Assembly (NCBI GenBank): GCA_002327945.1
Contig: DCVY01000201.1
Span: forward strand, 1-8,414
Direction of reading: 5' to 3'
DNA length: 8,414 nucleotides
From: Acidovorax delafieldii
Lineage (GTDB): Bacteria; Pseudomonadota; Gammaproteobacteria; Burkholderiales; Burkholderiaceae_C
Shown here: one piece after another, positions 5,268-8,414 of the stretch
How positions within the stretch are numbered: position 1 is the stretch's first letter
Layout of the letters: the number at the start of each line of letters is the position of its first letter
The notes under the pieces: model-generated
The model's database searches: none
What the model saw: the letters and a program-made list of their open reading frames with translations, nothing else
What the model was told of the DNA's origin: nothing
Program-made: the position numbers and the translations under genes

Positions 5268-6272
5268 CGCGCGCTGCAGCCGGTCGCGCACGCCCTCCCA
5301 TTCGGGGGTGGCGGGCGGGGTTTCGATCCAGATCAGCTTCACGGCCTGGTCGTCAAAGCTGCGCAGCACGGCAAAAAGCTGCTGGGCGGTGGCGGTGGCG
5401 TCATCGGGCATGCGGCGCATGATCAGGTTGGACGAGCGGGTGCGCAGTGCGTTGCGGGCATAGACGGCGATGTGGGCCGCATCGGTGCCCAGCAGATCCA
5501 GCGCGGCCTGCAGCGCCTTGGCGTCCATCAGGCGCACCTTGGCGGCGGGGGCATAGTGGGCCTCCAGTGTGCCCGAGGCGCGGGGCGTGAGCGTGGGCAG
5601 TTCTTGCCTGGACAGCGGCGCGATGCCGCAGGCAGCGGCAATCTGCGCCCGCGTGATGGCCCCCGGGCGCAGCAGCACGGGCACGCCGCGCGTGCAGTCC
5701 ACGATGGTGCTTTCAATGCCCACGTCGCAAGGGCCGCCATCAAGCACCAGCAGGTCGGCACCCAGCTCGTCCTGCACATGCCGGGCAGTGGTGGGGCTTA
5801 CGCGGCCAAAGCGGTTGGCGCTGGGGGCGGCCACGCCCCACACGGGCGGGCCGCCGTGGGTGGCTGCATCGCCCGGCGCGGCGCAGGCCAGCAGCAGGGC
5901 ATGGGCGACCGGGTGCGCGGGGCAGCGCAGGCCCACGCTGTCCTGGCCCCCCGTGGCAGCCGTGGCCACGCCGGGCAGGCGCGGCAGAATGAGGGTGAGC
6001 GGGCCGGGCCAGAAGGCATCGACCAACTTTTGCGCAAAGCCTGGCACCCCGCTGGCGAAGTGCGCGATGCCCGAGGCGTCGGCCACATGCACGATGAGCG
6101 GATGGTCGCTGGGGCGGCCCTTGGCGGCAAAAATCTGCGCCACGGCCGCATCGCTGCTGGCATCGGCCGCCAGGCCGTACACGGTTTCGGTGGGCAGGCC
6201 CAGCAGCGCGCCGCTGCGCACGGCACGCGCGGCGGCGGCGATGGATTCAGGCCGGGTGCCGTCCAGGATCAT
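5256..6272 (-). CDS. Threonylcarbamoyl-AMP synthase, long Sua5/TsaC2 form
   Basis: This enzyme makes threonylcarbamoyl-AMP from threonine, bicarbonate and ATP, the first step of tRNA t6A synthesis. The 338-residue product has a YrdC domain with PTETVYGL (27-34), KGRPSDHPL (51-59), the SAN motif (151-153), GIESTIVD (185-192) and LRPG (201-204). A linker containing SGTLEAHYAP (233-242) leads into a C-terminal Sua5 domain, so this is the long form rather than short TsaC. I chose the ATG at 6272 because family members begin MIL just before the first helix. An in-frame ATG at 6323 would add 17 residues inside the end of purK. From 6272 the gene starts 16 bases after the purK stop and is probably in its transcript. 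It supplies the substrate used by the TsaB complex encoded upstream in the window. Confidence 0.93.
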   Translation of the reverse strand: MILDGTRPESIAAAARAVRSGALLGLPTETVYGLAADASSDAAVAQIFAAKGRPSDHPLIVHVADASGIAHFASGVPGFAQKLVDAFWPGPLTLILPRLPGVATAATGGQDSVGLRCPAHPVAHALLLACAAPGDAATHGGPPVWGVAAPSANRFGRVSPTTARHVQDELGADLLVLDGGPCDVGIESTIVDCTRGVPVLLRPGAITRAQIAAACGIAPLSRQELPTLTPRASGTLEAHYAPAAKVRLMDAKALQAALDLLGTDAAHIAVYARNALRTRSSNLIMRRMPDDATATAQQLFAVLRSFDDQAVKLIWIETPPATPEWEGVRDRLQRAAAA

Positions 6273-6288
6273 GATCAGAAGGCCGCCA

Positions 6289-7530
6289 TCAAAACGGAGC
6301 AATACCCAGCAGCGCTGCGGCATTCAGTGCCGTGGCGCGGGCGACTTCCGGCGTGGGGCCGGTGACATTGAGGTGCCCCATCTTGCGGCCGCGCTTGGCC
6401 TCGCGCTTGCCGTACAGGTGCAGGTGGGTGCCTGGCAAGGCCAGCACTGCGGCCCAGGGGGGCGTCTGCTCGGCGTCGCCCTGGGCAAACCACAGGTCGC
6501 CCAGCAGGTTGAGCATGACGGCGGGGCTGTGCTGGCGCGGCTGCGTCAGCGGCAGGCGCGCCATGGTGCGCACTTGCAGTTCGAACTGCGACACGTCGCA
6601 GGCGTTCTGGCTGTAGTGGCCGCTGTTGTGGGGGCGCGGGGCGATCTCGTTGACCACCAGGCTGCCGTCCTGCAGCACAAAAAATTCCACACACAGCACG
6701 CCTACGTACTGCAGGCCTTCTGCTACAGATTTCGCAGCTTCTACCGCTTGCCCAGCGATCCCTGGAGGCAGATTGCCGTCATAAACCTCGGTCACGGCCA
6801 GAATGCCGTCACGGTGCAGGTTGTGCTGCGCGGGCAGGTGCACCATGGTGCCGTCCACGCCGCGCGCCACGAGCACGGAGCATTCCAGCGCGAGCGGCAA
6901 CATCTTCTCCAATACACAGGGCACCTTGCCGACCGATTCCCAGGCGGTGGCCAGTTCGGCGGCGGTCTTCACGCGCACTTGGCCCTTGCCGTCGTAGCCC
7001 ATGCGGGCCGTTTTCAAAATGCCAGGCAAGAGATGAGCCCCCACGCTCCCCCCCAAGGGGTCGCTCGCTTGCTTGGGGCGGCCCGGCGCTGCGCTCGGGT
7101 CCGCCGACACAGCAGCCAACTGATCGGCCGTTTCGATCACGGCATAGGGCGCGCAGGGCACGCCGCAAGCCACGAAATGGGCCTTTTCCTGCGCACGGTC
7201 TTGCGCCACGGCCACGGCGCTGGCGGCGGGCGACACGGGGCGCAGTGCTGCCAGGGTGGCCAGCGCTGCGGCGGGCACGTTCTCGAACTCGGTGGTCACC
7301 GCATCCGACAGGCGGGCCAGCTCAGCCAGGCCCCCGGGGTCTTCATAACCCGTCTGGACATGGTGGTGGCTCACCAGCCCGGCGGGGCTGGTGGGGTCGG
7401 CGTCGAGCACGGCGGTGAAGTAGCCCATGGCCTGCGCCTGGTGCACGAACATGCGGCCCAGCTGACCGCCGCCGAGCACGCCCAGGGTCGATCCCGGCAG
7501 GATCGGTTGGAGGGAGGCGTTGCGGCTCAT
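6289..7530 (-). CDS. purK: N5-carboxyaminoimidazole ribonucleotide synthase (PurK) with a 22-residue insertion
   Basis: PurK is an ATP-grasp enzyme that converts AIR, bicarbonate and ATP to N5-CAIR in purine synthesis. The 413-residue product has [11 protein letters not shown] (17-27), TTEFENVP (79-86), the ATP-binding [14 protein letters not shown] (171-184), metal-site glutamates at VEF (E282) and NEIAP (E295), and the signature [10 protein letters not shown] (301-310). It is longer than typical, partly because residues 145-166 (a Pro/Gly-rich [10 protein letters not shown]...GSVGAH segment) interrupt the sequence before LLPGILKT. That segment comes from a 66-bp repeat-like block. Every recognisable active-site motif is intact, so the gene is probably functional. 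The ATG at 7530 overlaps the purE TGA as ATGA. Confidence 0.95.
   Translation of the reverse strand: MSRNASLQPILPGSTLGVLGGGQLGRMFVHQAQAMGYFTAVLDADPTSPAGLVSHHHVQTGYEDPGGLAELARLSDAVTTEFENVPAAALATLAALRPVSPAASAVAVAQDRAQEKAHFVACGVPCAPYAVIETADQLAAVSADPSAAPGRPKQASDPLGGSVGAHLLPGILKTARMGYDGKGQVRVKTAAELATAWESVGKVPCVLEKMLPLALECSVLVARGVDGTMVHLPAQHNLHRDGILAVTEVYDGNLPPGIAGQAVEAAKSVAEGLQYVGVLCVEFFVLQDGSLVVNEIAPRPHNSGHYSQNACDVSQFELQVRTMARLPLTQPRQHSPAVMLNLLGDLWFAQGDAEQTPPWAAVLALPGTHLHLYGKREAKRGRKMGHLNVTGPTPEVARATALNAAALLGIAPF
7033..7098. repeat. 66-bp GC-rich repeat-like block inserted in frame within purK
   Basis: This block encodes residues 145-166 of PurK. If it is removed, AAVSAD joins directly to [17 protein letters not shown], the continuity expected of the family. 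It contains homopolymeric C and G runs and an inverted repeat, CCCCAAG (7051-7057) with CTTGGGG (7072-7078) around a 14-base loop. Its length is exactly 22 codons with no stop in the host frame. Its sequence resembles GC-rich palindromic repeats that I remember lying between genes in Comamonadaceae. The exact edges could move by a few bases. Confidence 0.65.
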
Positions 7531-8021
7531 GCGGCGGGCGGCAAAGTCATGTTGCGCGCCACCGCGGTCTGCTCGGCGCGAAAGGCTTCAAGCCGTTGGC
7601 GCAGTGCGGGGCTCTCGTTGGAGAGCAGGGCCACGGCAAACAGCGCGGCGTTGGCTGCGCCGGCCGTGCCAATGGCAAACGTGGCCACGGGGATGCCCTT
7701 GGGCATTTGAACAATGCTGTGCAGCGAGTCCACACCCGAAAGATGCTTGCTGGCCACGGGTACGCCCAGCACGGGCACGGTGGTCTTGGCGGCGATCATG
7801 CCGGGCAGGTGGGCGGCGCCCCCGGCCCCGGCAATGATGGCTTTCAGGCCCCGGCCAGCGGCGGCCTCGGCGTAGGCAAACATGTCATCGGGCATGCGGT
7901 GGGCCGAGACCACGCGGGCCTCATGCGGGATGCCGAATTGTTCAAGAATCTGCACTGCATGCTGCATGGTGTCCCAGTCGCTGCTGGAACCCATGACCAC
8001 GCCGATCTGGATGGGTTTCAT
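7527..8021 (-). CDS. purE: N5-carboxyaminoimidazole ribonucleotide mutase (class I PurE)
   Basis: PurE rearranges N5-CAIR, the PurK product, into CAIR. The 164-residue product has the class I signatures: GSSSDW (11-16) for the phosphate loop, SAHR (39-42) with the catalytic-type His41, and [11 protein letters not shown] (65-75). [33 protein letters not shown] follows as in bacterial homologues, and the length is normal. The ATG at 8021 precedes the usual short first strand; no clear Shine-Dalgarno sequence is visible. The gene is first in the purE-purK-sua5 group, and the stop overlaps the purK start by four bases, so translational coupling is likely. The upstream region is shared with the divergent thioredoxin-domain gene. 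Confidence 0.96.
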   Translation of the reverse strand: MKPIQIGVVMGSSSDWDTMQHAVQILEQFGIPHEARVVSAHRMPDDMFAYAEAAAGRGLKAIIAGAGGAAHLPGMIAAKTTVPVLGVPVASKHLSGVDSLHSIVQMPKGIPVATFAIGTAGAANAALFAVALLSNESPALRQRLEAFRAEQTAVARNMTLPPAA

Positions 8022-8041
8022 GGTGTGGAGGGTGCTGGCTG

Positions 8042-8056
8042 GCAGGCTGTGCCTGC
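8042..8056 (-). promoter_or_regulatory. Small hairpin in the purE leader
   Basis: GCAGGC (8042-8047) and GCCTGC (8051-8056) form a 6-bp GC-rich stem with a 3-base loop, ending 20 bases before the purE ATG on the transcript strand. It could affect translation initiation, but nothing identifies it as a known riboswitch. Confidence 0.3.
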
Positions 8057-8081
8057 TTGGCCGCTGTAGGTGGAACCCACG

Positions 8082-8087
8082 ATTTTA
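8082..8087 (-). promoter_or_regulatory. Possible -10 element for the purE-purK-sua5 group
   Basis: On the leftward strand TAAAAT (5 of 6 to TATAAT) lies 60 bases before the purE ATG in an AT-rich island within the 153-base divergent gap. No good -35 hexamer is seen at 16-18 bases, so it may be weak or activator-dependent, if real. Confidence 0.27.
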
Positions 8088-8174
8088 CTTTTTGCGCCCC
8101 CTTCATGGCGCGGGGCCGTTTTGATGGGCCAAAATAGCGTGAACCCGCTTCACCGGCCCCCCGGCCCGAACACC

Positions 8175-8414
8175 ATGATTGATGTCACCGTAGAGAACTT
8201 TGAAGCCGAGGTGGTTGCCGCCTCGATGAATATGCCCGTGCTGGTGGACTTCTGGGCGCCCTGGTGCGGCCCCTGCAAGTCGCTGGGGCCCATCCTGGAA
8301 AAGCTCGAAACCGAATACGCGGGCCGCTTCAAGCTGGTCAAGATCGATTCGGACCAGGAGCAGCAAATCGCCGGCATGTTCGGCATTCGCAGCATTCCCA
8401 CCTGCGTGCTGCTG
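8175..8414 (+). CDS. Thioredoxin-domain protein, probable CnoX/YbbN-type co-chaperone (partial, runs off the window)
   Basis: Eighty codons are present before the window ends without a stop. The product begins MIDVTVENFEAEVV, then PVLVDFWAPWCGPCKSLGPILEKL with the redox motif CGPC at 31-34, then KLVKIDSDQEQQIAGMFGIRSIPT with the cis-proline at Pro75. This is a thioredoxin fold. The MIDVT...SMNMPVLVDFW start, the DSDQEQQIA segment and the FGIRSIPTCVLL segment resemble the N-terminal domain of CnoX/YbbN-type thioredoxins, which carry C-terminal TPR repeats and protect folding proteins from oxidation. The missing part decides between that and plain thioredoxin. Unlike E. coli YbbN, the CGPC motif is intact. 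The start lacks a visible Shine-Dalgarno site. The gene diverges from purE. Confidence 0.88.
   Translation, partial: MIDVTVENFEAEVVAASMNMPVLVDFWAPWCGPCKSLGPILEKLETEYAGRFKLVKIDSDQEQQIAGMFGIRSIPTCVLL

Noticed and set aside
6273..6323. A 17-residue N-terminal extension of Sua5 from the ATG at 6323
   Set aside because: It lies within the 3' end of purK, and the family start coincides with the ATG at 6272. It cannot be excluded by sequence alone.
5569..7710. A 713-codon rightward open frame across sua5, purK and purE
   Set aside because: It runs antisense to three well-identified enzymes and its translation is low-complexity Gly/Ala/Arg/His sequence. Long antisense frames are expected at this GC content.

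Overview
The window is GC-rich DNA carrying densely packed housekeeping genes of a betaproteobacterium, most likely a member of Comamonadaceae (Acidovorax-like). This rests on the GC bias, the gene order, the sequence flavour of TsaB, RimI, PurK and Sua5, and two repeat-like insertions that resemble interspersed repeats I remember from that family. No database was searched. No tRNA, rRNA, CRISPR array or complete insertion sequence is visible, and no gene-free stretch exceeds 300 bases.

Layout from left to right. Bases 1-77 hold no gene but contain a strong hairpin just past the end of the first gene. A leftward group follows, read from about 2332 down to 78: tsaB (tRNA t6A synthesis), rimI (protein N-acetyltransferase, overlapping tsaB by ATGA) and a diverged uracil-DNA-glycosylase-like gene. 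A rightward pair diverges from tsaB: a dacB/PBP4-type D-Ala-D-Ala carboxypeptidase and a small PQ-loop (SemiSWEET-like) membrane protein. Converging on that pair is a leftward lipoprotein of the SGNH/GDSL fold. Further right lies a leftward purE-purK-sua5 group (purine synthesis step AIR to CAIR, then a second t6A enzyme). Diverging from purE, the last gene is a thioredoxin-domain protein cut by the window end, probably CnoX/YbbN-type.

The genes cover cell-wall trimming, purine synthesis, t6A modification and protein quality control. TsaB and Sua5 act in the same pathway but lie in separate transcription units.

The most unusual signals are two in-frame insertions in otherwise conserved genes. 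One is a 183-bp element with perfect 16-bp terminal inverted repeats inside the UDG-like gene, adding exactly 61 codons. The other is a 66-bp GC-rich repeat-like block inside purK, adding exactly 22 codons. Both keep the host reading frame open, suggesting small palindromic repeats that can be translated as peptide insertions. The GDSL-type lipoprotein has also lost its nucleophile serine, its GxND asparagine and its catalytic histidine, so it looks like a pseudoenzyme.
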